Shown: positions 23,751-31,515, counted from the stretch's first letter. The stretch: 31,515 nucleotides of DNA from an uncultured Coriobacteriaceae bacterium (GCA_900550385.1 URRZ01000015.1:1-31515), one strand, 5' to 3'. Numbers and translations: made by a program. Notes: generated by a model not told the origin, from the sequence alone.

Positions 23751-25261
23751 GCATGGGGAAAGCCAAGGCGCTTATGGTGCAGGGCACCATGTCCAATGCG
23801 GGAAAAAGCCTGACGGTGGCGGGAATCTGCCGCTACTTCACGCGCAGGGGCCTGCGCGTTGCGCCGTTCAAGAGCCAGAACATGGCCTTGAACAGCTTCA
23901 TCACCGAGGACGGCCTTGAGATGGGGCGCGCCCAGGTGATGCAGGCGGAGGCATGCGGCATCGCGCCCGATGCTCGCATGAACCCCATCCTCCTCAAACC
24001 GGAGGGGGATGAAGGCAGCCAGGTGATCGTGAACGGAGAGGTGCGCGGCTCCATGAAGGCGGTCGACTACGCCCGCTACCGCAAAAGCCTCGTCTCCGAT
24101 GTGAAGCGGGCCTTTGACTCCCTGGCGTCGGAAAACGACCTCATCGTCATCGAGGGGGCGGGCAGTCCGGCGGAGATCAACCTCGGGCGGGACGACTTGG
24201 TGAACATGGGCATGGCGCGCATCGCGGATGCTCCGGTCCTGCTTGTCGGCGATATCGATTTGGGAGGGGTGTTCGCCCAGCTTTACGGCACCATGCAGCT
24301 GCTCGAGCCCGATGACCGCCGACGCGTGCGAGGGCTGGTCGTCAACAAGTTCCGCGGAGACGCTTCCATTCTGCGTCCCGGACTGGGGATGCTGGAGGAT
24401 CTGTGCGGCGTGCCCGTGGTCGGCGTGATGCCCTATCTCAGCGTGGACGTCGATGACGAGGACAGCCTGGCGTCGCGTTTGAGCGCGACGAGGGGGGATG
24501 CTCCGCTCGATATCGCCGTCATCCGCCTTCCGAGGCTTTCCAACTTCACCGACTTCAACGAGATCGCGCGCCATCCTGCGATAAGCGTGCGCTACGTCGA
24601 AACCGCTTGCGGGCTCGGCAGGCCCGATCTGGTGATCCTCCCCGGAACCAAGAGCACCCTGGGCGATCTGTCCTGGTTGCGCCAAAGCGGGCTGGCCGCA
24701 TGCGTGCAGGCGCTGGCAGCCGGCGGAACGCCGGTCATGGGCATATGCGGCGGATATCAGATGCTCGGCGAGCGATTGAAAGACCCCGCCGGCGTCGAAG
24801 GTGGCGGCGAGATGGAGGGGCTGGGGCTTCTTCCCGCTTCGACGGTGTTCGAGGAGGCGAAGACGCGCACGCGCGCCAGCGGGCGCTTCCATATCGACGG
24901 GGGGCCGTTCGCGTGCTTGGACGGCCTTGAAACCGAAGGCTACGAGATCCACATGGGCGCGACGAGCGTCGCGGGACCGACACCCCTCGATCTCAGGGTT
25001 TCCGGATCGGAGCATGGAGACGGTGCGGTCCGCGGCAACGTGATGGGGACCTACCTGCACGGGGTGCTCGATGCGGCGCCGGTGGTCGAAGCGCTCGCGC
25101 AGGAGCTGCTTGCCCGCAGGGGCCTGCCTTCGATGGAGGCTTCGGCGCCTGATGCGGCGCGCCATAAGGAAGCGGAGTACGATAAGCTTGCGGATGCCAT
25201 CGAGGCGTCCTTCGACACCGCGATGCTGACGCGCATCGTGGAGGAAGGGGTTGGACGATGA
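23747..25261 (+). CDS. cbiP: Cobyric acid synthase
   Basis: A 504-residue glutamine- and ATP-dependent amidase that amidates the b, d, e and g side chains of adenosylcobyrinic acid diamide. The N-terminal motif VQGTMSNAGKSLTVAG and PFKSQNMALNSFITEDGLEMGRAQ (about residues 43-66) are diagnostic. The C-terminal amidotransferase has GTKSTLGDLSWLR, nucleophile Cys334 in GICGGYQMLGE, and the late His in YLHGVLD. Overlaps cobD and cbiC by 4 bases each. Confidence 0.96.
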   Translation: MSMGKAKALMVQGTMSNAGKSLTVAGICRYFTRRGLRVAPFKSQNMALNSFITEDGLEMGRAQVMQAEACGIAPDARMNPILLKPEGDEGSQVIVNGEVRGSMKAVDYARYRKSLVSDVKRAFDSLASENDLIVIEGAGSPAEINLGRDDLVNMGMARIADAPVLLVGDIDLGGVFAQLYGTMQLLEPDDRRRVRGLVVNKFRGDASILRPGLGMLEDLCGVPVVGVMPYLSVDVDDEDSLASRLSATRGDAPLDIAVIRLPRLSNFTDFNEIARHPAISVRYVETACGLGRPDLVILPGTKSTLGDLSWLRQSGLAACVQALAAGGTPVMGICGGYQMLGERLKDPAGVEGGGEMEGLGLLPASTVFEEAKTRTRASGRFHIDGGPFACLDGLETEGYEIHMGATSVAGPTPLDLRVSGSEHGDGAVRGNVMGTYLHGVLDAAPVVEALAQELLARRGLPSMEASAPDAARHKEAEYDKLADAIEASFDTAMLTRIVEEGVGR

Positions 25262-25929
25262 AGGAGAACTGCCTAGCGGGAAGCGAGTTGACGGTCGCGC
25301 CGCACGATATCGAGAGGAGGAGCTTCGAGATCATCTCCCAAGAGCTCGGCAAGTCGCTTCCTCCCCTGATCGATCCCATCGTGAAGCGCGTCATCCATGC
25401 CACGGCCGACTTTTCGTTTGCGGAATCGTTGAGGTTCTCCGACGGCGCGGTGGAGGCGGCGCTCGAGGCGCTGCGCGGAGGGGCGACCATCGTCACCGAC
25501 ACGAACATGGCCCTGTCCGGCATCAGCAAGCCCGCTCTGGCGAAGCTCGGATGCACGGCAGCATGCTATATGGCGGATGAGGACGTTGCCCGCGCGGCAC
25601 GCGAGAAGGGGACCACGCGTGCGGTCGCATGCATGGAGAAGGCGTGCACGGTGGAAGGCCCGCTGATCGTTGCGATCGGCAACGCCCCGACGGCTCTGAT
25701 CCACCTGCTGGAGCTTAAGGACGCGGGACGCATCGATCCGGCGCTCATCATCGGCGCCCCGGTCGGTTTCGTGAACGTGGTCGAGAGCAAGCACCGCCTG
25801 ATGGAAAGCGATGCCCGCTGCATCGTCGCGGAGGGGCGCAAGGGCGGCTCCACCGTCGCCTGCTCCATCGTGAACGCGCTGCTGTATATGCTCACGCGCG
25901 GCGACGCTGCTGCGGACGGCGCGCGATGA
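25258..25929 (+). CDS. cbiC: Cobalt-precorrin-8 methylmutase
   Basis: A 223-residue enzyme that moves the C-11 methyl to C-12, giving cobyrinic acid. His47 in VIHATADFSFAESLRF matches the catalytic histidine of CbiC/CobH. TDTNMALSGISKPALAKLGC, GNAPTALIHLLEL and IGAPVGFVNVVESKHRL are all typical. The protein lacks any fused domain. Overlaps its neighbours by 4 bases. Confidence 0.96.
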   Translation: MKENCLAGSELTVAPHDIERRSFEIISQELGKSLPPLIDPIVKRVIHATADFSFAESLRFSDGAVEAALEALRGGATIVTDTNMALSGISKPALAKLGCTAACYMADEDVARAAREKGTTRAVACMEKACTVEGPLIVAIGNAPTALIHLLELKDAGRIDPALIIGAPVGFVNVVESKHRLMESDARCIVAEGRKGGSTVACSIVNALLYMLTRGDAAADGAR

Positions 25930-26744
25930 GCGAGGCGCGTCGTGCGTTCGGGCGCTTTGCCGAGGGCCCGGTGGCGGTGTTCGCCGGTACGGTGGAGGGG
26001 CGGCTTCTGTGCGAGCGCCTTTCCGCTGCCGGCCGCAGCGCGCGGGCTTTCGTCGCCACCGAGTACGGCGGCGAGCTGGTGGAGGGCCTTCCCGGTATCG
26101 AGGTGAACGTGGGAAGGCTCGATGCGCGCGCCATGGGCCGCGCCCTGGCGGGGGCGGCAGTCGCGGTCGATGCGACGCATCCCTACGCCCTCGAGGCGAG
26201 CGCCAACGTGCGCGCGGCCGCCGAGGCCGCGGGCGTCGCGTACGTGCGCCTGGTCCGGCCCTCCACGCTCGCCGGAACGGAGGGGGCGTGGCCCGGCGAC
26301 GAGGTGATCGCCGCGACGGTGCCCGATGCGGCGTCGGCGGCGGCGTTCCTCGCCAGGGAGGAGGGAGATGTCCTGCTCGCCACCGGCAGCAAGGACCTTG
26401 GCGCCTACGCCGCCGAAAAAGGCCTTGCTGAACGGTGCTGGCCGCGGGTGCTGCCCGACGCCGCCACCGTAGAGCGCTGCCGCGATCTGGGTTTTCCCGA
26501 ATCCCATGTCATCTGCATGCAGGGGCCGTTCGGCGAGGACATGAACGTCGCGCTGCTGCGCCATTGCGGTGCGCGCTGGATGGTGACCAAGGACACGGGG
26601 CGCGCGGGGGGCTTTCCCGAGAAGATCGCGGCGGCGCGTAAGGCGGGGGCGCGCATCGTGCTGATCTGCCGCCCCGATCCCGACGAGCAGGGGCTTTCCC
26701 TCAAAGAGGTGCTCGCTCTGCTCGGTTTGGACGTCCGGGGCTGA
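25926..26744 (+). CDS. cbiJ: Cobalt-precorrin-6A reductase
   Basis: A 272-residue NAD(P)H-dependent reductase of the macrocycle at the cobalt-precorrin-6A stage. VAVFAGTVEGRLLCERL at the N-terminus, VDATHPYALEASANVRAA (about residues 80-97), LLATGSKDLGAY, CMQGPFGEDMNVALL and TKDTGRAGGFPEKIAAARKAGA are the expected CbiJ/CobK motifs. It is the last gene of the operon; the next genes are convergent. Confidence 0.95.
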   Translation: MSEARRAFGRFAEGPVAVFAGTVEGRLLCERLSAAGRSARAFVATEYGGELVEGLPGIEVNVGRLDARAMGRALAGAAVAVDATHPYALEASANVRAAAEAAGVAYVRLVRPSTLAGTEGAWPGDEVIAATVPDAASAAAFLAREEGDVLLATGSKDLGAYAAEKGLAERCWPRVLPDAATVERCRDLGFPESHVICMQGPFGEDMNVALLRHCGARWMVTKDTGRAGGFPEKIAAARKAGARIVLICRPDPDEQGLSLKEVLALLGLDVRG

Positions 26745-26770
26745 AAGGTCGCCTGTTCTCTGCTGCCCCG

Positions 26771-26852
26771 ATGGGACATCCCTCAGTGTTCCCATGTAGT
26801 TAGCGCATGGCTGGTGTGCGGGCGCCTTGCGCGCGGGTTCGCGTCCGGCGCC
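26771..26852. terminator. Possible transcript-end hairpins between convergent operons
   Basis: ATGGGACA (26771-26778) can pair with TGTTCCCAT (26787-26795) with one bulge, 26 bases after cbiJ. GGCGCC at 26821-26826 and 26847-26852 could form a hairpin directly after the convergent ATPase gene. Neither has a T-run, so termination is speculative. Confidence 0.3.
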
Positions 26853-26853
26853 G

Positions 26854-28014
26854 CTAGAAAACGGGCAGCTCGTCTGCGCTGCGCACCACGGGGATGCCGG
26901 CGCTGCGGGCGGCATCCAGAAGCTCGGCGTTGCGCGCGTTGAGCGTGCCGAAGCTGTCGAGCGCGGCGATCACGGCCTCGCAGCCGAGAAGCGCCGTCTT
27001 CGCCTTGGCGAGGGCGGCATCGCCGATGGGCTCGAACGCCTCTTCCGTCACCACTTCGCCTGCCAGATCGCGCGCGAGCGCGCAGTCCACGTCATTTTCG
27101 TGCAGCACGCCGGTGGCGAACGGCACGCTGCGCTGCTGAAGCGCCCGGAACGCTTGGATGCCGCTCCCGTTGCCCGCAACGACGAACACCCGGGGCGCGC
27201 CCTGGGGCCTTTGCAGCTCCACGCTGCCGAACAGGGGGTTGTAGCTGCCCTTGTCCAGCTCGTAGAGCTCCTCGATGAGCTCCTGGGTGAATATCGCGTT
27301 GGGCGTGCCGTAGCGGAACACGCGGTCGCCCTTCACGCACATCACGAAATCGGATATCTTCTGCGCCATGTCCAGCTCGTGCAGCGACATGATCACCGCG
27401 ATGCGCTTGCGTTTGGCCAGCGAGCGCAGGATGCCCAAAAGCTCCACCTGGTAGCGCACGTCCAGATACGACGTGGGCTCGTCCAGCACTATCACGTCGG
27501 GCGCCTGGCAGATGGCGCGAGCCAGCAGGACGCGCTGGCGCTGCCCGTCGCTTATCTGCATGAAGTCGCGATGGCGTATGTCCCACACGTTGGAAAGCTC
27601 CATGGTCTCCTCGACCACGGCCTTGTCCGCATCCGAGAGCTTCCCGAAGCCGCCGGTGTAGGGGTAGCGCCCCATCTCCACGATGTCCTGGCAGGTGAGA
27701 AGCTCGGTGTTGGGGTGGCTGGTGAGCACCACCGACATGCGCTGCGCGCGCGTTTTCGCGGCGAGCTTGTCGATGGGGTCGTCGCCGAGCCGCACCACGC
27801 CGGCGATAGGCTCCAGGTAGGCGGAAAGCGTCTTCAGGATGGTCGACTTGCCGGCGCCGTTCGGCCCGATGAGCGAGAGGACGTCGCCGCGGCGCACGTG
27901 CATCATCACGTTCTCTATGAGGGCTTCTCCCTCGTAACCCACGGTCAGGTTGTCGGCGACCAGGTACGCTTCGGGGCTCGCCGCGTCGTTTGCGCGAATC
28001 TCGGCGTCGGCCAT
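26854..28014 (-). CDS. ABC transporter ATPase (iron/haem/corrinoid uptake type) with C-terminal extension
   Basis: A 386-residue cytoplasmic ATPase starting at ATG 28014 with GGAGG upstream. Residues 15-260 form the nucleotide-binding domain: Walker A GPNGAGKST at 50-58, signature SDGQ at 155-158 in place of the usual SGGQ, Walker B VIVLDEP with Asp178-Glu179, and the H-loop His212 in SLHELD. Residues of about 275-386 are an extra domain beginning VFVVAGNGSGIQAFRAL and containing GVLHENDVDCALARDLA and GTLNARNAELLDAARSAGIPVV, with a Rossmann-like alternation of strands and helices; its role is unknown. It is last in the uptake operon and starts one base after the permease stop. Confidence 0.88.
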   Translation of the reverse strand: MADAEIRANDAASPEAYLVADNLTVGYEGEALIENVMMHVRRGDVLSLIGPNGAGKSTILKTLSAYLEPIAGVVRLGDDPIDKLAAKTRAQRMSVVLTSHPNTELLTCQDIVEMGRYPYTGGFGKLSDADKAVVEETMELSNVWDIRHRDFMQISDGQRQRVLLARAICQAPDVIVLDEPTSYLDVRYQVELLGILRSLAKRKRIAVIMSLHELDMAQKISDFVMCVKGDRVFRYGTPNAIFTQELIEELYELDKGSYNPLFGSVELQRPQGAPRVFVVAGNGSGIQAFRALQQRSVPFATGVLHENDVDCALARDLAGEVVTEEAFEPIGDAALAKAKTALLGCEAVIAALDSFGTLNARNAELLDAARSAGIPVVRSADELPVF

Positions 28015-28015
28015 G

Positions 28016-29059
28016 CTAGCGCCTCCTTCTCTTCTTCAGCATGATTGCGATGACCACCGGCGCGCCGAACACGGCGGTGACGGTGGACACGCTCAGCTCG
28101 GTGGGGGCGAAGGCGGTGCGCGCTATGAGGTCGCAGCCCAGGCAGAAGATGGCGCCGCCCAGAAAGCAGGCGGGAATGACGCGGATGGGCTTGGAGGATT
28201 TCAGCATCGATTTCACGATATGCGGGACGGCGATGCCTACGAACGAGATGGGTCCGGCGAACGCGGTGACGCAGCCGGCCAGCAGGCTCGAGAGCAGGAT
28301 GAGCACGATGCGGAACGCGCGCACGTTCACGCCCATGCTCTTCGCGTACGACTCGCCCATCTGGTAGGCCGAGATGGGCTTGGCCAGCAGGAACACCGCA
28401 AGGCTGGCAGCCAGCGACACGGCGCACATGATGCCCACGTCCGTCCAGCTCACGCCCGAGAAGCTGCCCAGCGACCAATTGCGCAGGTTCACGATGTTCT
28501 GCTCGTCGGCGAAGGTGATGAGGAAGTCCGTGGCGGCCGAGCAGATGTAGCCGATCATCACGCCCGCCACGATGAGCATCGACGACGAGCGGATGCGGCG
28601 CGACACCAGCAGGACGAAACCCATCGTGATGAGGGCGCCCGCGAATGCCGATACCACCATCATCCACGGCGCCATGACGGCGCTGGTGCCCAGAACCACC
28701 ACCATCGTGAACGCCACGACGAACTTCGAGCCGGATGAGATGCCCAGCACGAAGGGGCTGGCGATGGGGTTGTTGAAGAACGTCTGCAGCAGGAAACCCG
28801 AAAGCGCCAGGGCGGCGCCCAGCACGATGCAGGCCAGAAGGCGGGGGAGGCGGATCTGCCAGATGATGTCGGATGCCATGGAAGAGGCGTCGCCGCCGAC
28901 AAGCGCGGCCGCCACCTCGTCGATCGAGACGTCCACGCTGCCGATGCACAGGTTCAGCAACGTGAACACCACGAGCGCGATGGCGAGGACGACCAGAACC
29001 ACCGCCGTGCGCGTCGCGCGCCCCGTTTCCCCGTAATCGACGGGTATCGCTTTAGCCAT
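28016..29059 (-). CDS. ABC transporter permease, FecCD/BtuC family
   Basis: A 347-residue inner-membrane permease starting at ATG 29059 with AAGGGAG upstream. About nine to ten spans are expected. Family motifs are IRLPRLLACIVLGAALALSGFLLQTFFNNPIASPFVLGISSG (residues about 65-110, including the RLPR motif), the GAL/GFVLL region, SLGSFSGVSWTDV, and FAGPISFVGIAVPHIVKSML that contacts the ATPase. It moves a metal chelate such as siderophore, haem or corrinoid. Only one permease gene is present, so a homodimer is expected. Confidence 0.92.
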   Translation of the reverse strand: MAKAIPVDYGETGRATRTAVVLVVLAIALVVFTLLNLCIGSVDVSIDEVAAALVGGDASSMASDIIWQIRLPRLLACIVLGAALALSGFLLQTFFNNPIASPFVLGISSGSKFVVAFTMVVVLGTSAVMAPWMMVVSAFAGALITMGFVLLVSRRIRSSSMLIVAGVMIGYICSAATDFLITFADEQNIVNLRNWSLGSFSGVSWTDVGIMCAVSLAASLAVFLLAKPISAYQMGESYAKSMGVNVRAFRIVLILLSSLLAGCVTAFAGPISFVGIAVPHIVKSMLKSSKPIRVIPACFLGGAIFCLGCDLIARTAFAPTELSVSTVTAVFGAPVVIAIMLKKRRRR

Positions 29060-29089
29060 CCGCTCTCCCTTACGTCTTCCGCTAATCCG

Positions 29090-30331
29090 TTACTGCAGCT
29101 TGTAGAAGTAGGTCGGCTGCGTCGAGCCGTCGTCCCGCAGGATGGCGTTCATGTCGGCGATGATGGTGCCGGTGTGGATCATCTGCTGGTACATGTCCTG
29201 GTCGGTGCACCACACGTTGCCGTTCTGCACCGCCTTGAACTCCTCGAGCAGGTTGTTTTTGACCACCAGGTCGTCAAGCGACGCCACGCCGCCGTCGATG
29301 GTGGCGTTGTAGAAGATGTAGTCGGCGTCCTTCGCGGTGGCGTAGAACTGCTCCATCTCCATGGTGACCGTCGCGGTGGCGGAGTCGCCGCCGAGGTCGT
29401 CGAAGATATAGTCGCCGCCGGCCAGCTGTATCATCTGCGCCACGTAGTCGCCTGATTTGCGCGCCACGGCAGACCCGTTGGAGTTGATGTAGAAGTACGC
29501 CACGGTCTTTCCGGTGGCTTCCTGCGAGGCGATGCTCTCGACGGTGTTCTTCTGCTCGTCGAACAGGCTCTTGGCGAGGTCTTCCTGGTTGAACAGGGCG
29601 CCGTAGAGCTTCACCCACTCCACGCGGCCGAGAGCCTCCGGCTCGTAGCTGGAATGCTCGGTGAGGACGGTCGTGCCGAGGTCATTGAGCTTCTGCTTGA
29701 TGTCGGGGTTGTGGTTGATCATCGTCGACTCAATGGCCAACGGGCAGCCTTTCTGCGTGATGAGCTCGTAGTCGGGTGCGCTGGAGCCGCCGCCGAAGGC
29801 TATGGTGCCGTCTTCCACGCGCGTGCGGACGCTTTCGACCGAGAGGTTTTCGGGTTTGATGCCGGAAACGCCGATGGTGTCCACCTCGCCCAGGGCGTCG
29901 AACAGGCACATCGCGTTGGAGGCCACCAGGTAGATGTTGTTCACCGGCTGCTGGATGAGGTGGATGTCCTCACCGATGCCCTCGGGCGCCTCGGCGCCCT
30001 CGGGGGCGATGAGGAAGCGCTCGCCGTTGCACAGGCAGATGAGCTTGTAGCCGCCATCGAAGTAGTCGACGGTGAAGTTCTGGGCGTAGTCCAGCTCCAT
30101 CGACGAGGTCACCTGCCAGCCGTTGCCCAAATCGGCGTTGTGGAAATCGTCGACCAGCACCGTGCCGTTTTGGCTTTCGGAGGCGCTTTGGGACGAGCTG
30201 CTTTGGTCGGCGGCTGGCTGACTCGAGCAGCCGAAGGCGGTAAGGGCAAGCGTTAGGCAGGCGCACGTCGCGCCCGCGCGCAGGAGCATGCCGCCCTTGC
30301 GCGCGGATCCTGATTTCGCGGCGCTACGCAT
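29090..30331 (-). CDS. ABC transporter substrate-binding lipoprotein (iron-complex/haem/corrinoid type)
   Basis: A 413-residue protein from ATG 30331, with GGGGAGG upstream and an 8-base overlap with the upstream gene; an ATG at 30370 would disturb the signal peptide. The signal peptide ends in the lipobox LTAFGC with Cys35 as lipidation site, then a Ser/Gln-rich linker. The mature part reads NFTVDYFDGGYKLICLCNGERF, QQPVNNIYLVASNAMCLFDAL, and STMINHNPDIKQKLNDLG with VEWVKLYGALF, which fits the class III (PF01497-like) binding-protein fold with its long central helix. The ligand is not evident. The neighbouring surface proteins favour haem or iron; the nearby B12 operon leaves a corrinoid open. 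Confidence 0.88.
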   Translation of the reverse strand: MRSAAKSGSARKGGMLLRAGATCACLTLALTAFGCSSQPAADQSSSSQSASESQNGTVLVDDFHNADLGNGWQVTSSMELDYAQNFTVDYFDGGYKLICLCNGERFLIAPEGAEAPEGIGEDIHLIQQPVNNIYLVASNAMCLFDALGEVDTIGVSGIKPENLSVESVRTRVEDGTIAFGGGSSAPDYELITQKGCPLAIESTMINHNPDIKQKLNDLGTTVLTEHSSYEPEALGRVEWVKLYGALFNQEDLAKSLFDEQKNTVESIASQEATGKTVAYFYINSNGSAVARKSGDYVAQMIQLAGGDYIFDDLGGDSATATVTMEMEQFYATAKDADYIFYNATIDGGVASLDDLVVKNNLLEEFKAVQNGNVWCTDQDMYQQMIHTGTIIADMNAILRDDGSTQPTYFYKLQ

Positions 30332-30836
30332 TGGAGCCTCCCCGCTTCGCGCGGCGCACCAGCACGACAACGACGACGATGACGACGACCGCCGCCGCGA
30401 CGCCGCCGACGATGAGGGCTACCGGCGCGCCCGCGCCTCCGGTGGAGGCAAGCGAGGCGGAGTCGAACGTAAGCGTGTAGTCGATCATGTGGGGCGAGCC
30501 CATGGCGACGGTCTCGGCGCTCACGGGCAGCGTCTCGTCAAGCGCGGCGACCGGTATCTCGAACGTGGACCCCTCGTCGGTGGAGACGGGTTGGTATTCC
30601 GTTCCATCCACCACCATCAAATCGTAGTTGGAACTGCTCCACACGATGGTCGCCGTGATCTGCCCCCCTTCGACTTCAAGCGTTGCGGGCGATTCGACGG
30701 TCGACCTTCCGGTGCCGCCGCCCAGCTCGACATCGGCGGTGTAGGAGCCGTCGGCCGGAGCCTGCGCCGCGAAAGCGGGGACGGCGCCCAGCGCCAGCGC
30801 GAGGCCGAGGGCGAAAACGGTGATCAGTTTTTTCAT
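30324..30836 (-). CDS. Cell-wall-anchored surface protein with LAXTG sorting signal, NEAT/Shp-like domain
   Basis: A 170-residue protein from ATG 30836, with AAAGGA 7 bases upstream. Residues 1-24 are a signal peptide ending near AVPAFA. Residues of about 28-128 form one beta-rich domain (DGSYTADVELGGG, PATLEVEGGQITATIVWSSSNYD, STFEIPVAALDE, then HMIDYTLTFD). The C-terminus has LASTG (129-133), a long Val/Ala membrane stretch and a basic end (RRAKRGG), the layout of an LAXTG sortase substrate. The domain shares its pattern with the next gene upstream and resembles haem-carrying NEAT/Shp domains in general shape, so a role in passing haem or another metal complex to the binding lipoprotein is inferred. 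No sortase gene is in the window. Confidence 0.72.
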   Translation of the reverse strand: MKKLITVFALGLALALGAVPAFAAQAPADGSYTADVELGGGTGRSTVESPATLEVEGGQITATIVWSSSNYDLMVVDGTEYQPVSTDEGSTFEIPVAALDETLPVSAETVAMGSPHMIDYTLTFDSASLASTGGAGAPVALIVGGVAAAVVVIVVVVVLVRRAKRGGSNA

Positions 30837-30869
30837 GGGGATCCTTTCGATGGCGATATCCCTATCCGG

Positions 30870-31406
30870 TTACGCGTTGATGCTGTCGGCGGGAATGCCG
30901 TTCGTCGTGAACACCAGCGTGCGGTCGTACCACTTCTCCTTCTTGATGCTCCAGGCGGCGCAGTCGGTGTCGGCGTTCAGCTGCTCCACGGGCACCGTGT
31001 AGGTGTACTTGCCTTCGGCGTCCTCCACGAAGGGGATGCACTGGTCTTCGGTGGCATTCGAGGCCTCTTCGGAGGTGCCCATGAACAGCTTGCCGTAGCC
31101 GGTGCCGCTGAGGGTCATGGTGCAGGTCATGGCGCCGTCGGCGACGTTGAGCTCCGCGTTGACGATGCGGAACATGCTCGAGCTCGACTCGACCTCGATG
31201 GTGTAGGTGCCATCGGCGATCCGGCTGGCGTCCAGGGGCGCGGCGGCTTCGTCCTCGGTGGCCTGCTCGGCTTGCTCGGTGGTGGAATCGTCAGACGGGG
31301 CCTTATCCGCGCTTTGCGATGACGAGCAGCCAGCGCAAAGGGAGCATGCAAGTACAAGGGACAGACAGGGCAGCAGCGCCTTCATCTTCAGGGAAGTGCT
31401 TTTCAT
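30870..31406 (-). CDS. Surface lipoprotein sharing the NEAT/Shp-like domain
   Basis: A 178-residue protein; ATG 31406 is chosen over an in-frame TTG at 31427. The signal peptide ends in the lipobox SLCAGC with Cys27, then an acidic linker (residues about 28-70, rich in Ser, Asp and Glu). The domain begins IADGTYTIEVESSSSMFR and continues LNVADGAMTCTMTLSGTGYGKLFMGT, YTVPVEQLNADTD and KWYDRTLVF. This parallels the downstream LAXTG protein: DG-YT--VE at the start, a conserved Y--L--GT turn, -PV--L, and TL-F at the end. It is the first gene of the five-gene uptake operon and probably a membrane-attached ligand carrier. Confidence 0.72.
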   Translation of the reverse strand: MKSTSLKMKALLPCLSLVLACSLCAGCSSSQSADKAPSDDSTTEQAEQATEDEAAAPLDASRIADGTYTIEVESSSSMFRIVNAELNVADGAMTCTMTLSGTGYGKLFMGTSEEASNATEDQCIPFVEDAEGKYTYTVPVEQLNADTDCAAWSIKKEKWYDRTLVFTTNGIPADSINA

Positions 31407-31452
31407 GGGTTCGGGTTTTCCTTTCAACGGTTTCTGTTTCCGACAGTCAACC

Positions 31453-31478
31453 AGTGTAGGGATGAGGGCGTGCTCATC
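31453..31478 (-). promoter_or_regulatory. Candidate promoter and operator of the uptake operon
   Basis: On the minus strand a TACACT -10 lies at 31458 to 31453. Immediately upstream, within the spacer toward the -35, is the inverted repeat GATGAG/CTCATC (31461-31466 with 31473-31478). A repressor binding there would block the promoter. The -35 is poor. Evidence is weak. Confidence 0.3.
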
Positions 31479-31515
31479 TAGCCGCCGCGGCAGGGTGGTA
31501 CAATCACGCTGCCAA

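Noticed and set aside
26854..31406. Firm naming of the uptake operon as btuFCD (vitamin B12 import)
   Set aside because: It is convergent to the B12 operon, no riboswitch was seen upstream, and the two surface-domain proteins point at least as strongly to haem or iron. Family motifs do not separate these ligands.
30870..31427. TTG start at 31427 for the first uptake lipoprotein
   Set aside because: It would place the ribosome-site-like AAAGGA inside the coding region and add a Pro-rich lead before the signal peptide; ATG 31406 fits better.
1..31515. Search for CRISPR arrays, tRNA/rRNA genes, insertion sequences and phage genes
   Set aside because: No regularly spaced repeats, no cloverleaf with TTCRA-type arm, and no transposase or integrase motif was recognised by eye. 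A tRNAscan-type and repeat search would be needed to exclude short cases.

Overview
The window is GC-rich, densely coded DNA that I read as an anaerobic actinobacterium of the Eggerthellaceae (Eggerthella/Gordonibacter/Adlercreutzia type). This rests on a multi-membrane-span LuxR-type regulator divergent from a Tat-exported redox enzyme, the anaerobic (cbi-type) cobalamin route in one long operon, and an LAXTG-type cell-wall sorting signal. Genus and species cannot be fixed from the sequence alone.

Layout. (1) 1-2640: the N-terminal two thirds of a reductive-dehalogenase-like RdhA runs off the left edge on the minus strand. It is divergent from a membrane LuxR regulator, and the spacer holds an 11-bp perfect palindrome that looks like the regulator's operator. 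(2) 2641-6112: two transporters, an AGCS amino acid:cation symporter and an OFA-type MFS carrier, then a structured non-coding stretch ending in a clear intrinsic terminator. (3) 6142-10327: two soluble flavoproteins (YhiN/HI0933 type and COG2509 type) flank a minus-strand HicA-HicB toxin-antitoxin pair; hicA is only 58 codons. (4) 10328-10931: a 19-codon Cys-rich remnant, a promoter and a cobalamin riboswitch. (5) 10932-26744: 17 same-strand, mostly overlapping genes, cbiF-cbiD-cbiL-cbiG-cbiH-cbiET-cbiA-cobT-cobU-cobS-short cobU paralogue-cobC-cbiB-cobD-cbiP-cbiC-cbiJ. They cover precorrin-2 to adenosylcobalamin except for cobalt insertion and corrinoid adenosylation. (6) 26854-31406, minus strand: a five-gene surface uptake operon (lipoprotein, LAXTG-anchored protein sharing its domain, periplasmic-type binding lipoprotein, permease, ATPase with a C-terminal extension). 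It is most likely for haem or an iron chelate, with a corrinoid as the alternative.

How it fits together. RdhA enzymes need a corrinoid and Fe-S clusters, so a riboswitch-controlled B12 operon about 10 kb away makes metabolic sense, although co-regulation is not shown. The uptake operon converges on the B12 operon and is separately transcribed. No tRNA, rRNA, CRISPR array, insertion sequence or phage gene was seen.
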